NCBI GenBank assembly: GCA_023433855.1
Contig: JAEYTV010000318.1
Span: 1 to 6,125, forward strand
Reading direction: 5' to 3'
Source: Pseudomonadota bacterium
GTDB lineage: Bacteria; Pseudomonadota; Alphaproteobacteria; Rhizobiales; Rhizobiaceae
Length of the DNA stretch: 6,125 bases
Both the position numbers and the translations under genes were made by a program. Shown here in pieces: positions 6,056 to 6,125 of the stretch. The notes beneath the pieces were generated by a model. That model made no database searches. It was not told the origin of the DNA and saw only the letters and a program-made list of their open reading frames with translations. Within the stretch, counting starts at the first letter, position 1. The number at the start of each line of letters is the position of its first letter.

Positions 6056-6125
6056 CTAGGACAATCGGTAACGGTTGACGGCTGCAGTATCGATTTCGAG
6101 ACCGAGCCCGGGCGCTTCCCCCAAA
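6056..6125 (-). CDS. Enolase-superfamily (mandelate racemase/muconate lactonizing type) enzyme, C-terminal tail only
   Basis: Only the last 22 codons and a TAG stop (6058-6056) lie inside the window; the gene continues past the right edge. The translation reads GEAPGLGLEID followed by TAAVNRYRLS. The PGLG(V/L)E(I/V)D...RYR ending is the conserved C-terminal tail of many mandelate racemase/muconate lactonizing enzyme family proteins, including sugar-acid dehydratases and related racemases. These enzymes abstract a proton next to a carboxylate with Mg2+ help; the catalytic residues are all outside the window, so the reaction cannot be assigned. It reads in the same direction as the SDR gene 64 bases away, consistent with one operon. 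The fragment is short, so the call rests on the tail pattern alone. Confidence 0.7.
   Translation of the reverse strand, partial: LGEAPGLGLEIDTAAVNRYRLS

Noticed and set aside
6051..6058. Perfect palindrome TAGATCTA in the gap before the SDR gene, plus a 7-G run at 6036-6042
   Set aside because: Eight bases is within chance expectation, it coincides with the stop codon of the upstream gene, and no larger operator symmetry surrounds it.
1..6125. Search for CRISPR repeats, insertion sequences, toxin-antitoxin pairs, phage or defence genes
   Set aside because: No regularly spaced repeats, transposase-like proteins, terminal inverted repeats or nuclease motifs were seen; the window is filled by ordinary metabolic and transport genes.

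Overview
This is a GC-rich (roughly 60%), densely packed bacterial chromosomal segment with the look of a proteobacterial catabolic-transport operon. Protein style and gene order (a Tat-exported PotD-type binding protein, tightly overlapping permease genes, SDR, SnoaL-like and enolase-superfamily neighbours) suggest an alphaproteobacterium of the Hyphomicrobiales/Rhizobiales kind. A betaproteobacterium cannot be excluded, and there is no rRNA or other marker to settle it.

Layout. Positions 1-40 are pure G/C with a run of 25 C, most likely a contig-end or linker artefact. A plus-strand gene (68-694) encodes a tandem EthD-domain protein and runs tail to tail into a minus-strand block that fills the rest of the window. 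Read in its direction of transcription (right to left), that block is: the C-terminal tail of an enolase-superfamily (mandelate racemase/muconate lactonizing type) enzyme (6056-6125, cut by the window edge); a classical SDR oxidoreductase of the 17beta-HSD-like subgroup (5146-5991); a SnoaL/NTF2-like small protein (4684-5118); then a complete Pot-type ABC importer made of a Tat-exported binding protein (3455-4531), permease 1 (2596-3405), permease 2 (1794-2603) and ATPase (727-1794). The transporter genes are coupled by an 8-base and a 1-base overlap. A small hairpin sits between the binding-protein and permease genes, and a 152-base gap before the binding-protein gene may hold a secondary promoter or operator.

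How they may work together (inference). The importer would bring in a small organic compound, probably not a classical polyamine. The enolase-superfamily enzyme, SDR, SnoaL-like protein and possibly the EthD-like protein would then process it by abstraction of a proton next to a carboxylate, redox at a hydroxyl/carbonyl, and dehydration or isomerisation. No regulator gene, mobile element, CRISPR array, RNA gene or defence system is visible. The most plausible novelty is the unassigned substrate of this cluster, not a new class of machinery.
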